Under the pieces are notes generated by a model that was not told the origin of the DNA, searched no databases, and was given only the letters and a program-made list of their open reading frames with translations. A program made the position numbers and the translations under genes. This document shows, piece by piece, positions 11,195 to 23,500 of a DNA stretch of 64,000 nucleotides (position 1 is its first letter; every line of letters starts with the position of its first letter). Source of the stretch: Brassica napus (lineage: Eukaryota > Streptophyta > Magnoliopsida > Brassicales > Brassicaceae). Location: the NCBI RefSeq assembly GCF_020379485.1, contig NC_063442.1:11805509-11869508 (forward strand). The letters run 5' to 3'.

Positions 11195-12961
11195 CTTACT
11201 CTCTCTTTTTTTTTGGCATTCAAATCATTTTTCCTTCTTTAAAGAGCATTCCTTATTTATGCAAACAATGAAAGAAAATAAATTCATTTGATATATTTTC
11301 CCTAGAATGCTGTAACTATCAATAGTCATGTGTGTGTGTTTTTAACATCAAATGACTATCTATAACTCAAATGTGGTTGGAATAACCAGACGTGAATAAA
11401 ACAACCAATAAAATATATATCCTTATGAAAAATTCTTGCTATCTTAATTAATGAATCAACCGACTTGTTTACTGATCGGGACTAGTAAAAAATTTTGAAG
11501 TCTTGCTACCTTCTCTTTAAAACTGATATCTCCTCAGTTTTGTTAAAAAAATCTTTGCCACACTGCTAGAGTGCTAGGTCATCAATCATCTTTATGAGCT
11601 CCTTGGAATATGTTTCAAATGGCTGACATGTTGAGTATTACATGTTGAGTATTCAAATATACTCTCCATTGCCTATAGTAGTGCTTCTATCTCAGAATGT
11701 AATGATGTCACTCTCCTTCTCTGGTTCGTTATACCCATAATTTTAATTCTATCCATAAAGCCTTTCCAAATCTAGCCATAACCACTGGAGAATGAGGTAT
11801 AAATTCTTGATCCACCACCATACATATAGTTTGAAAGAATACAACTTGTGTAGGTTGTGAATCTTAGTGTGTTTATGCTTCCTCTCTTATCTTGGCATTC
11901 ACCTCCTACTAAGTGTGTCACTCGCTATCCGAAAACCTAACAGTCTCCAAAGGATCTTTAAAGCTTATCATTACGAGTTTTCTGAATGTACCAGATTATT
12001 CATGAGAAGGATCTCCATCCATGTCTGAATCTTCAGTGTCGCTTTTCCGCCAAATTAAAATAATTCATATTGGTACAAACACTTGAAACTGGGAAAATCG
12101 AAGGGTAAGATGGAGTTGTTAACAAGGCCTATGTTTGTAGAACTGGTGGACATTAAAAATAGCATGGCTTATAGATTCATCTAAAGCACTATATCTAAGA
12201 CAATGATTATCACATCGCGTATAACTTAGTGTTATATTTTTATTTACTTGATGTATACTTATATCAATATATAGTTTATTTAATCAAAACCAAAGATACC
12301 AAACGTCCTGTAAATTTTTTTGTCTCTAGAACGCTCTTGCATAAATTCAGAATAAAGTATATAGGTTTTTATTTATTTTAATTTATTTTTTTATCCCGCA
12401 TCTTTTCTGATTACTTATTGTTGGCTATAACAGAAAATTCGGTTCCCTGAAAAAGTTAAGTTTTTTCACTTATAAATATTTGTTGTGCGAGCTTTGACTC
12501 TTACATTGATTTATCTCAGAAACACCGAGTTTGGCATAGTTGGTTTTGCAGATGTAGGATATTATCAGATTTTCATAAAAAATGATTGCAAACCAAATTA
12601 TATTTTAATTTTTATAATCATATATATATTTATAAATATTTAAAATACGTATTATTTTAGAATTTGAATACTTTTAAAAATATATTTTTAACAGATCCGA
12701 ATCTGGATCCGGATACTTACGGGTAATAGAATATTTAGAGGATATCCGAAACCTGAACATCCAAAAGACACGGATCCGGACACTAAATTTTCTGGATATT
12801 CGGATCCGTTCCACCCTTAATAACTAGTGTACTCAAATTTTTGAAATTGTCTCCAATGATAAAAAAAATAACAAATCGGTAAACCATGTTAAATCGTTTT
12901 TATACTATCATATTGGTCATATATATTTTTTTCCTTTTTATTATGTCTGTTATAACATCTA
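11195..12961. other. Intergenic sequence with degraded repeat material
   Basis: No gene is seen. Moderately complex sequence at 11.45-12.13 kb looks like a degraded retroelement, but no motif is clear enough to name. At 12.69-12.82 kb there is a CCGGAT/ATCCGG-rich segment ending GGATCCGTTCCACCCTTAA. It looks like one terminus of another inverted-repeat element; its partner end was not found. Confidence 0.45.
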
Positions 12962-12990
12962 CTAGAGACGGATCCCCGCTGTGTGCGGTT
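12962..12990 (-). mobile_element. Helitron 3' terminus (minus strand), element body undefined
   Basis: Read on the minus strand: a small hairpin (CCGCACACAGCGG), then GGATCCGTCTCTAG followed by T. The short hairpin about ten bases before CTAG|T is the Helitron 3' end signature. I could not identify a matching 5' end to the right, so only the terminus is claimed. Confidence 0.5.
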
Positions 12991-13813
12991 ATTTTTCATT
13001 TTCATTAGGATATTTTTTCTTTATTTGTAGTTTAGATTAAGTGTTATCTGTTGTGTCGAAATAGTGTATCTTAATTGATATTTCTAGAATTGCTTTGTGT
13101 TATTTATATGTATTATATTTTGGTGTGGAAATGGGAGTTTTATCAAATTTTATATAACTAACAATAATAACATTATTTTTTGTTTAAATTAAGAAAATAT
13201 GATTTTATTAGCTATTATTTTATATCTTATTATATTTTCTAGAATTACTTTTTTAAAAATATCTTATTTTATAACATATTGTATTTTCTGCAATATATAT
13301 AGTTTCTAAAAATTATATAATGTATTTTTTGTATATATGTATTTGCTGTTTTATATTTTTAGGATGATCATTATTGAGATGATGCTAATAAATAGTAGTA
13401 GTTATTTTATATGTTTCTAAATTTATGGGATTGAGAATTTTAGATTTTTTGATTGATCGCAGATATTGGTGGCAAATTTTTATTTAAAAAAGAAGTTGGC
13501 TGGAATGCTTGAATAATTGGCTAGAATGGTGGAATATAATTGGTTAGAACAAATGTGACTAAAAATAGATTATATTAAATACTGCTTATAAATATTGGCT
13601 AGAATAGCATTTTTATTTTTACTTTATCTTTAATATTATGTGTCTATTTGTATGTTGTTTATCCTGGTTGTGGATCGAACAATTTTTTTTTCCGGAATAA
13701 AAATCAGCGTTAAAAAAGTAGATGATTTCTGATTGGTTGTAGTTAATATGATGTTTTGTTATTAAAAAAAACAGTGATATTCTTTTGTAAATAACTCTAA
13801 AAGTATGGACATA

Positions 13814-14541
13814 GGGCCCGACTGGTTCAAACGTAGCAGTTGCGGTTGCGGTTGCGGGAGTTTGCGGATGCGGGTAGTTGCAGTTTCTAGCGGTTTTAAG
13901 AGATTTGTATGACTGGTTCTACGGTTAGAAATTGGTGCGTTTGCGGGATACTTATGACTGGTTAACTACCAAATACACCAGCGGTTAAATAATAGATTAA
14001 CAATATTTACATTTTATATAATTACAAAAATATCAAAAATCATAATATTATAATAAATATGAAAATCATATTTAGAAAGTTATAGTTTTAACTTTTTAAA
14101 AATTATAGAAAATATTTTTATTTTAAAATTTTATAATATTAACTAAAATATAATAGATATATTTTATTATAATAAATATGAAAATCATATTTAGAAAGTT
14201 ATAATTTTAAATTTTTAAAAATTATAGGAAATATTTTTATTTTAAAATTTTATAATATTAATTAAAATATAATAGATATATTTTATTATTTTTATAATTC
14301 CAATTTATTTTTTATTGAATATTTTTTATTTTTGTATTTATTTTGAAAAAAAAAAACAAATTATCCTCCCGTAACCGCCCGCAACCGCAAACGCTAGCTG
14401 GAACCAGCTTTTGATTTTAAGAGGTTCAGAGCAGTTTGAAGCGATTTGTAGCGGTTTGTATGATTGTTTCGAAACGCTGTCAACCGCTACCAACCGCAAA
14501 AGATGCGTTTGCGGGTGGTAGCGGGGAAACGAGTCAGACCC
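13814..14541. mobile_element. Non-autonomous hAT-like element with TIRs
   Basis: Left end GGGCCCGACTGGTTC followed by repeated GCGGTTGCGG; right end complementary to GGGTCTGACTCGTTTCCCCGC, with the same GC-rich words inverted. The core is extremely AT-rich. No clear target duplication was found, so the superfamily is inferred from the terminal motif and internal GCGGTT words. A segment of about 115 bp in the core is duplicated in tandem (see separate entry). Confidence 0.6.
14051..14290. repeat. Tandem duplication of ~115 bp in the element core
   Basis: Two adjacent near-identical copies, each starting ATAATAAATATGAAAATCAT and ending in the AATATAATAGATATATTTTA phrase. The few differences are single substitutions, mostly A/G and C/T. 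Confidence 0.75.
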
Positions 14542-15177
14542 ATAGTCCTAATAGGAATTATGCTTTAATAGTATGAGCTAGTGTAAAAGAAATTCAAAAT
14601 ATTATGAAATCAATCTATAAAAGTAAGAATATAATTTGTTTTTAAATTAAAGTATATATCATAGTTGAATATTAGTGTGTGTATTTGGTAGAATCAAATT
14701 TATTTAGAAGATTTTGAATTAAAATCTTGGATGAATATTCTTGGAAATTTGATATTGGGAAAATCTTCATTTAATACAACAATATTTAGTCATTTGAAAA
14801 TGAAATTTATATGTATGTAACAGTTGTGGAGATTATTTAGTTTATAATTTATATTTCATCAATTATATATTCCATATATTTATGTTAATAATTACATTTG
14901 AAACTATATTATATAATTGTTATATGTTATATTTAGATTTATAAATATAAATATATAAAATAGGCCACTAAATTTATAAAGTGTTGAGTTCAGTTTTTGT
15001 ATATGAAATAGAATAAACCAATTCATCAATGAATATATGTGATTTTATAAAAACACACGTATATATAAAAGAAAATAAAATTCACATATAACTTAAAAAT
15101 ATAATACAATATATAACTGATATACAAAATTCACAAAAACAGTACTATACAAAATTTCTAAAGTATATATAACTGAA
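14542..15177. other. AT-rich intergenic sequence, nothing recognised
   Basis: Very AT-rich with scattered TATATA runs and no open frame or recognisable element end. Possibly older Helitron or MITE remains. Confidence 0.5.
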
Positions 15178-16574
15178 TCTATTCTATTAAAAGGGAAGCA
15201 TTCTTAATAAATCTACTTATAAAGGTTGTTTGGACCTATTAATTAGAATTTAGTTAGACACATTATTTAATCTCTACACATAGCATATCCTAAATAATAT
15301 AAGGGAATAGTTATAATCTCCTGTATTTTAGGAAAGATCAGTTAATTGCAATATTTACACAACTATATTTATAAATGAAATCTTCTACGATTGCCAAAGA
15401 AAAACTAATCATATAAAATAATTATCTTCTGCAATTCACGTTTAACTAAAAGTAAAATATTTATTTTAATATTTTAATCAACCATTGTATTCTAATATAT
15501 CACTATTTCAGTCCCAAAGCCATAAATAGCAGTATAACATATATTTATTAATAAGATCATATTCAATGATATTTTATACAAAAATAACCATTAAAAAATA
15601 TTTTATCACCCAACGTCATGATTGTTATGTTGCAACATCTATACTATTAAAGCATGATCTTATTTTAAAGTTTTAGGATTCTACCCTTGAATTTTAATCA
15701 TATTTACAAAATAATAGAAATATCTCATATTTATGGTAACAAATAAATTTTCTTTACAAACCAAAACAAAACCATAATGCTAATTAACTATTAGCATTTA
15801 CTATAGGTAAAACTTTATCATATCCATAGCAAATTTTTTTCGACTAGATTTGTTTTTGAATAATTAGATATTTTTAATCATATGAAATATACTTAATTTT
15901 GCGGATAATAAATAAATTAAACTAATATAATTTATTTATTAGATACAAACTAATTGAAGTGTTTTTTTGTAGTGTATTTTCCTAATATGAGAAATAAAAA
16001 AAATCATAAACTTTCCATTTTACAATTTTTATAGTTGAGTTTTATATGGTGGAACAAATATATGCATCTAAGTAAATAAATAAATAAATAATCATTAAAA
16101 GTTAAAATCTGCAAAGAATAATATTAAAATATGCAATGTGAAATATCATTCATTTTCTCAACTTATATAGTAGTGTTTTTATATAATTGGAACAAATATA
16201 TGCATCTAAATGATCAAATAAAATATTATAAATAAAAAATAAGATGTGAAACAATAATATTAAAATATGTAATGAGAAAATATCTTTAGTATATAAATAT
16301 AATACTTTAGAATAAATTAAAATTAATACAATATTTTTCTAAACAATTAACTTCTTTAAAAATAATTTCATAAATATAAATATAAATTTTTTGTATATCA
16401 TATCTAATATCTATGATTATAACATAAACATTCAGTAAATTTTAAATGTATACGGTTATCATATATAAAAACACATAATCTTATAATTTAAAATAAAATT
16501 TTATAATTAAAAAATTTGTAGAATTTTAAAAGAGAATTAATTCCGCGCTTTTTAAAGCGCTGGTCAAAATCTAG
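15178..16574 (+). mobile_element. Helitron (non-autonomous), possibly with two 5' ends
   Basis: The 3' end is clear: a hairpin GCGCTTTTTAAAGCGC (16546-16561), then GGTCAAAATCTAG and T. Upstream, two Helitron-type 5' ends lie after an A: TCTATTCTATTAAAAGGG at 15178 and TCTATACTATTAAAGCATG at 15638. Either the element is 1.40 kb and contains a second terminus, or a 0.94-kb element (15638-16574) has landed inside or next to an older one. No coding capacity. Confidence 0.7.
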
Positions 16575-16900
16575 TGTGGGATTAAAATTTTAGTGTCATT
16601 GGCATATTAATCATTGCTATACCCGTATGGGATTGTTGGGTCAATGGTTAGAACAGTTTACTTATATAATTATATGACATTTGATTACTATGAGTCGGTG
16701 ATATAATATTCGTAAGTGTTAAAATTGATAATGACATTCAATTGTCAAAAATTTCATCACAGTTATAAGGGATGTTATATTTAGTTTTGGTAACATGTCG
16801 TACACTTGATTTAAGTTGAGTTAAGCATATAAATCAAAAATGTTACCAATCATGAATTAGTTTTAAGATTCTGAAGTTGTGTTTGAGTTATAATTGATTA
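16575..16900. other. AT-rich spacer between Helitrons
   Basis: Non-coding. The segment with GTCGGTGATATAAT and AATTGTCAAAA words (about 16690-16770) recurs in diverged form at about 18370-18450, so both are copies of one dispersed repeat. Confidence 0.5.
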
Positions 16901-17515
16901 CTAGATTTTGACCCGAGTTTTCAAAGCGCGGGTTTATTTTTGTTTTTTTTTTCAATTGACAAATATTTAGTAAATGTCACATTTTCATATATTTGTGTTT
17001 TATTTTATAAAAGACTTAAAAATTTTATCTTTATTTATCGTATTTCATTTTAAATAACTATTTATGTTAAAAAAATTAAACTTTATTTTTTTAATGAATT
17101 AAGTTGGTATAACTCTGATAAATTAATTTTATTATGGGGTTAATATTTTAATTAAAAAATTATATACTTTTAATAAAGATTTATACTTTTCAATAAAAAA
17201 ATTTAATTATTTTTATGAATGCTTAAATTATATTAAGAAAAGAAAAAAATAATAATTAAGAATAGTTGTAAACAAATTATTTGAACTTGGACTCAATGGC
17301 CCAAAGGAAAAAAAAAAGTGAGAATTGAATCTGATTTTTTAATAGGCCCAAATGGCCCAAGAGAGATTTGATTTGGACTGGATCCAAAAATAATGACCCA
17401 ATATAGATTTATTATTAATATTACTTAATTGCCCTTAATGAAACATGCAATGTTAGTGAAGGAAACATGCCCCTAAGGTAATTATGACAATAGGATCCTC
17501 CTTTAATAGTATAGA
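16901..17515 (-). mobile_element. Helitron (non-autonomous, minus strand), 615 bp
   Basis: On the minus strand it starts TCTATACTATTAAAGGAGG right after an A (17516 on the plus strand is the complementary T). It ends with a CCCGCGCTTTGAAAACTCGGG hairpin followed by TCAAAATCTAG and T. Both termini and the A|T insertion context are present. The interior repeats the GGCCCAAATGGCCCAA phrase typical of such elements. Non-coding. Confidence 0.8.
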
Positions 17516-18996
17516 TTATTGAGTTACAATTTTGAGTTATAGCTTTTGTAAAAATGATAACTCAAATCTTAAATCTACATCAACCGAAATCTCATGTATT
17601 AAGATTTGAGTTACAGAAAACTTTGGGTTTGTCAATTAACTACCCACTACCTTTTGAATATTAACAATTTAAAATACATAATCACTTAGCGGCTAATACG
17701 TTTAGTTTATATTTTTTAATACAATGTGTTTAACAGTTTAATATGGTTATATATTTGTTGGCTAAAGTTTTTCTCTAAATTATACTCAAAAAAGCTTTTC
17801 TAAAATCATATTTTCATTTTAATTAGTTAAAAAAAATCTATAATTTTAGTTGTTAATTTTCTTTGGTGATTAAAAAGTTATGTAAATAAAATATTTGTAT
17901 CAGTTCCACCTAATAGTCAATTAAAATTTTCAATTAATTTTAATTTTTAATAATGTTCGGTGATTAAAAATTTATGTATATAAATTTTCAACATCCTTAG
18001 TTAATTTTGATTTATGTATTTTATTTTTAAAAGTATTCTTTTTAAAATATTATTTATATTTAAAAAATAATTTATACTGCAACTTATACATCAAAAATGT
18101 TACCAATCAACAATATTGATTAAATAGTAACTCATATTTTTACTGCGAACTCACTACATGAATCTACAATTTATACCACATAGTTTTTACTTCAAGTTAC
18201 ATCAAACCATACGTTTTATTGTAACTCAACTCTAATACTATATGTCACCAGTCGAAGTCTTAGTGAAATATGAATAAGTCCAAAATTTAAATGACAACTT
18301 CTTAAATAAATAAAAAGTAAGAGTCTAATAGATTAGATATATGAAATTTTGATTTGTTAATCTGATATGCTATGAATCGGTGATATAATGATATCGGTAA
18401 GTTTTAAAAGTGATTAATGACATTGAATTGTCAAAATTTTCTTCATAATTATTAGGGATGTTATTTTTAGTTTTATTGAAATATTAATAAATCCAAAATT
18501 TAAATAACAACTTATTAAGTAGATAAAAAGTATGATTCTAAATTAATAGATTACTAGATCCAGATCTGCGCAGATAATATTTTTACTAATTTTCGTAATA
18601 ATTATTGAGATGAGATTATATTTTTTATTTTCGTATAACTTATTTTTTTTTAATAGTTTACTTTTGTTTTGGACGTCTATATAACATTTGTATTTTAGTT
18701 TGTTATTTGTTGACAAAAAAATTTGTTTTTTGAAAACACAATTTGGAAGAGATAGGCATTTATGTAAATTTTGATATATTCAAACTTTAAAAACTTTTGG
18801 CCCATATAAGAATAATACAAACTCGTTTAGAAAGCATATATTTGCAAAATAGTTATATTTATTGTCTATGGAAATGGCCCATTAGTTAAAACAAAGAATC
18901 TACTTTGACCAAAAAGAAAATCTTGAAGATAAGAAAGAATTAAGTTGTTAGAGGTTATCTTGTTTGCACGGTACGTTAGTTAAGATTAGATTTATA
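17516..18996. mobile_element. Helitron debris, minus-strand ends at ~18548 and 18554
   Basis: Plus-strand CTAAATTAATAGATTA ending near 18548 is the complement of a Helitron 5' end (TCTATTAATTTAG). CTAGATCCAGATCTGCGCAG at 18554 is the complement of a Helitron 3' end. Another 5'-like end (CTAATAGATTAGAT) lies near 18326. The ends cannot be paired confidently, so the region is best read as several truncated or nested Helitrons. No gene is seen. Confidence 0.45.
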
Positions 18997-19925
18997 TCCT
19001 ACTATATAAAAGAGACTAAATTAAAGCTCTCTAAACACTGCCACATAGGCAAAAAAAATCATCACCAATCATTCAGCCATGTCATTTCGGATTGGGTTTG
19101 AAATTAAAAAAATTTAGTCACCTTTGCAGCCCATTTGACACATCTCGCAGCCCATTTAAACCATTCTCACCAGCCTACTAAAACATCTGGAGTTCTCTGA
19201 TTCCTATCAGTTTTTATCTATTTGAAGCGTGGATTTAATAACGTTATCGATTGATTTTGATCAAAGGCCCTAAAGCCCCATTCTCAGCCCAAAATAGTAA
19301 AAATCAATTTTTGGTATTTTATATAAACGTGTATTCCGTGTAGTTGAATAAGAAAGCCTAACCAATAGTAGTTGACACATGGTATAGTTTTCCATCAGTA
19401 CCCACAGTCAAAATAACAAAATATTTTTCTTTCTAATATCAGAGTCATCAAATGCGAACAAGGTGACACGAAAACGTGGACGGGCCGCTAGAGATACGGA
19501 ATAAAGTGAAAGGTATACACAAAATTTAATAGAGACATGTCTCGCACTAATTGATCAAACAATTACAATTATTCATTTATTTAATCAACTTTTTTGCGGA
19601 CAGCTCCATCTGCGGAAATTATGCAACAACATTTCGCCCCTCAATTCTTTGACTGTGAGTTATCCATCTATTATTCACAAGAAACTAATACTATATAAAT
19701 ATATTATATATATATATAATTAATTGATAATTTCGTACATATATTTTACTAATAATGCTTTTATGGGAAAAAATGTTCCCTCCGTAAGTGGCTGTGAAGT
19801 ATGTGCGTGTATTTATTGACTAGATGAATATTAACACACATTTAAAATTTAAATCCATGCAGTGTCAAGAAAAAATACACGTGGCATGCGAAGGACAATA
19901 TTGCTATCTAAAAGTCAATGTTTTT

Positions 19926-20782
19926 AAATCCGACCCGGACACTGAACCGGACGATTTACCGGGTTGCTGGGTTACTGGGTCGACCGCGGGTGAACTGCGG
20001 GTTAATAAATAAATAAATTTTATTATATAATAATATATCAACTATGTACAATAAAAAAAATAGAAACTAAAGTTTTAATTTTCTAATTTTTTTTAAAAAA
20101 CATAAAATAATAGTTTGGATATGTATATGTTTTATGTTTAAAAACTTTTAGAAAATACTTTACTTTTATTTTTATATTTTTATTTTCATTTGACATACAA
20201 AATATCAAAAAGTAGTTTAGACTATCTAAAATTTTCTCCAACAAAGTAAGATTTACGACATCTCAAAAATCAAGACATAAAATTTATAAATATTTAAATG
20301 TCTAATTGAATAATAAATTAAACTTCAAATACAAAATAAACCAAAAATAAAAAATTATTGTAATAAAATGTCGATAACGGAAATAAACTAACACCAAATC
20401 ACATCAACTAATTTTAGTTATCTCTACAATCGTTCACTTCATTTTCTTCAGGTGGCATAGTGAAACTGAAATCTTCATCAAAATCTAAAAATCACAAATA
20501 TAAAACTGAAAAAGAAAAACCTAACTTTTTTGTCAGCATCTAACTTCTTAATTGTAAATTTAGAATATAAAATATAATCTAAAAACTTAATCAAAAACTT
20601 TAAAAAATGAAGTAAAAGTTATTTATTAGTTCGACCGGTGGTTCAACCGGTATCGGATTCCGGGTTTTACTGGATTTTTACAAGTTTTTACGGGTTTTTA
20701 AATATTGGGTTTTTCATAAAATCCAAGATTTTTTCTGAATCATCGGGTTTACCGATTCAACCGCGGGTCCGGGTCGGGTTTC
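19926..20782. mobile_element. Putative TIR element nested in the Helitron
   Basis: Left end AAATCCGACCCGGAC and right end complementary to AAACCCGACCCGGAC, both followed by GC-rich words (CCGCGGGT, ACCGGG) that contrast with the AT-rich core. A diverged relative of the right half lies at about 26220-26385. I found no clear target duplication, so the superfamily is open. The frame at 19824-20012 merely crosses its left end. Confidence 0.5.
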
Positions 20783-21441
20783 AAGAAGGATGGAAGGCAA
20801 GCACCAAATAGTACAACTACAGCTTCACATTAAAATAAATTAATTATGTAGACTAACCAACAACCAGTTTGATTACAGGACCTAACACATCTACGTCCGC
20901 AAGAAATAGACAAATCGATAGAGCTCAAGGAAAAGGTACATACTTTCTTACTTTATATGCATTATATATATATTCACATTAAACCATTAATACAACTTGC
21001 ATCATCATAAGTTCTTAGTGTTCAATATATTTAAATTAAAATTAGAGGAACTTAAAATCGTTAATATAATCAGTATATTAACATATTTCTTAAATTCAAT
21101 TAGTTATCTATTTATAAAAAAATGTTGTACACGAAAAAAAATAAGTTTTTAGATCGGGTCAACTAACCATTTACCTGATAATGGAGTTACCACTGGTTCC
21201 AAATACCTATTAAATCATCATCTTATAGTCGTCTCTTGACTATTTAATGTTTTCAACCCCTTCAGATGTATCATCCTCCTCTAAAGCGAGAACAAACCCA
21301 ATTTTATAATGTCCATCATGTGGTGCTTTGGTTTGAGAATCTGAGAGCACCGGAAGAGACCCTAAAACAAAAGAATTACACTTCAGCATTTGTTGCAACC
21401 AAGGACTGATAAAACTTCCGCCTCTGAGACAACCTCCCCCA

Positions 21442-22070
21442 TTGTTAGAAAAGCTACTGCAATATATACAATTTTGCGAGACAATCCGAGTCTACAATGC
21501 CCTCCTAGCTTTTACATCTATTGGAGCGAAATTAGATTACAGTGTTGTTTTTGGCAGAGGGTCATTCACATTCCGTATTCAAGGGCAGACTTACCACCAT
21601 ATCGGATCCCTCATTCCTAAGCCAAGTTTACCACCCAAGTACTTACAAATCTATATTTTTGATACGGCAAACGAAATTAAAAATCGGCTGGAAGCTTTAG
21701 GTCAAATAACCTCTGAAGGAAAAGCAGACGAAGCCACATTAAAAGTCCTTATAGAAATGATGGATGCCAACAATTGCCTTGCAAAGGTTTTTAGACGGGT
21801 TCGAGAACGCTATGAGGCAAACTCTGAACAAGATTTTACAGTCTCATATCTGATAAAGGGAATGGCAAACAATATGACTTACCTCAATCAAATGAGGTAG
21901 CTGGACTTATTGTTGGCGACATGTCAGACACTATCTGTGAGAGAGATATAGTCGACCAGAAATCCAGTTCCCACTTTTGTTCTCTTATGGTGATTATGGT
22001 TTCAATACCGAAATCCTTTTGCATTTAGAGGAAGGAAGCTCGAGGACAAGAAAATTTCTCAGTATCCGGT
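21442..22070 (+). pseudogene. Helitron Rep/helicase N-terminal region, fragment with frameshift
   Basis: The frame ending at 21900 contains RVYNALLAFTSIGAKLD, YHHIGSLIPKPSLPPKYLQ, IYIFDTANEIKNRL and MMDANNCLAKVFRRVRERYE. These match in order the conserved stretch found ahead of the HUH endonuclease domain in plant Helitron proteins. The homology continues past the stop in another frame, with NEVAGLIVGD (from about 21890) and later LFSYGDYGFNTE (about 21985-22020), so a frameshift near 21890 has broken it. The HUH nuclease and helicase motifs are absent. Two overlapping ATG frames start upstream at 21390 and 21442; neither start is likely to be native. It is a remnant and does not make a working transposase. 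Confidence 0.8.
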
Positions 22071-22189
22071 AATTTTATGCTTCCCAAATACAAACGCGGT
22101 TAAAAGAAAGAATAACATTCATTAAATCTGGATAATTTTGTTACTTAATTAAACATGTTATCCGCGCGAAGCGCGGACACCGACTCTAG

Positions 22190-22370
22190 TATTGTTAATG
22201 AGGCTATAATATTCTATTCTATTTGATTAGATTTTTATAATTAATAAAAATTAAAATAATTGGTAATACAATACCGATATAAACTGCAGTATCCCTTTAT
22301 AATACATGGCTTAAATAGATTAAAAAAAAACATATGTAATGTCAATTATGTTTTGAATTATAAATATATA
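22190..22370. other. Short AT-rich spacer between two Helitrons
   Basis: Non-coding, with no element ends other than those of the neighbours. Confidence 0.5.
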
Positions 22371-22824
22371 CTAGAACTTGATCCGCACGCCCGTGCGGGT
22401 GTTTGATTTAATTTAAGTGTTTAGAAATTAATATTTGTAATATTTACCATATATTAAAAGGTTTATACGACTTTTAAACTAAAAATGAATAATTAAATTC
22501 TTGTTTTTTAATTTATTTTTATAAACCGATGTTTTATTATATATTTATCTTATTAATTTTATTTGATTATTAGATAATGAATATATATGTGAAACAACAC
22601 ATATATTGTATTAAAAATTAACTATTCACATGTCCACTTTATATTTGAATTAAATAGTTATTAATATATTAACTTGATTTTAAAATTTTTAAAATCTTAA
22701 TGTAAAAAAATATCTAAATATTTTTTATTCTTTTTTATGTGTATGATAAAATAGACTATACATTCAAAACAAAAACATCTAACATGATTTTAATATGTTT
22801 TTGAAGTTTGATTATTAAAGCATC

Positions 22825-22826
<2 letters not shown>

Positions 22827-22860
<34 letters not shown>
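22827..22860. repeat. (TA)n microsatellite
   Basis: An uninterrupted run of about 16 TA dinucleotides. The minus-strand frame 22756-22974 reads through it as IYIYIYIY and is an artefact. Confidence 0.95.
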
Positions 22861-22863
<3 letters not shown>

Positions 22864-23500
22864 TAAATACATAAATTGGAAGTAGGGGTTACTGTTGTGC
22901 ATAAATATACAAAGTACGTAGATATTTACACCAAATTGATATTCACATTCATGGTTAGTGTTATGGTTAAACATATATTTTATAAATATTCGAAATGTAC
23001 GTAAATAATTACACCAAATTTGTGGGATTACATAATCTGTAAGAAATAGTTAGTAAATTTCATCATGTGTACAATTTAGATTAGTATAATTTAGAGTTTT
23101 TGGTATATCATTAAAGTGAAATAGTCCATGAAAAACAATCAGATTTAATTACTTAAAAGAAAAAAACTGGTTTGATCAAATTTTTTTGTTTACTTATCAC
23201 ATTACTTGTCATAAAACTAATAACTTTTATGATGGGTAAAAAAGGAATAAAAAGCTGTGGATATATTATTATGGTAAGTAATTAATGAAGAAATTATGAA
23301 GAGTGGAAAAATAAAGAAAAAGTGTAATAAAATTGTTCAAAAGAAAGTTAGTTCTATTTCGTATTTCAGTTTTAATAAAATTGATATTTTTTATATTGCT
23401 AAATTTTCGTGTAGATAAGAAAAGGTGATACTGATACCAAATAACACTAGATTACTTAAACCGGAAAAAACGTATGAATCAAATATATAAACACTAAAAC

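Larger units (their letters stand above)
18997..22189 (+). mobile_element. Helitron, 3.2 kb, with broken Rep/Hel coding remnant
   Basis: The 5' end TCCTACTATATAAAAGAG follows an A at 18996. The 3' end has a perfect hairpin, CCGCGCGAAGCGCGG (22162-22176), then ACACCGACTCTAG and T. Inside are the CCACATAGGC-type subterminal words common in these elements, a TIR element at 19926-20782, and coding remains of the Helitron protein at 21.44-22.07 kb. The plus-strand piece at 19.44-19.50 kb could encode KVTRKRGRAARD, an AT-hook-like stretch, but this is weak. The element is not autonomous because the protein is truncated and frameshifted. Confidence 0.8.

Noticed and set aside
11450..12130. Possible protein-coding gene or LINE in the 11.5-12.1 kb stretch
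   Set aside because: Base composition is more gene-like than the surroundings, but no frame, splice pattern or motif could be supported on either strand.
13620..13715. Second SINE copy ending AATCAGCGTTAAAAAA near 13703
   Set aside because: Only the last ~16 bases resemble the 3' end of the SINE at 31.4 kb. There is no A or B box upstream, so it is not claimed as an element.
19926..20782. Possible Mutator-like (MULE) element
   Set aside because: No 9-bp target duplication or long inverted repeat could be shown, so the superfamily was left open.
22756..22974. Minus-strand frame with an IYIYIYIY stretch
   Set aside because: It is a reading of the (TA)n microsatellite.
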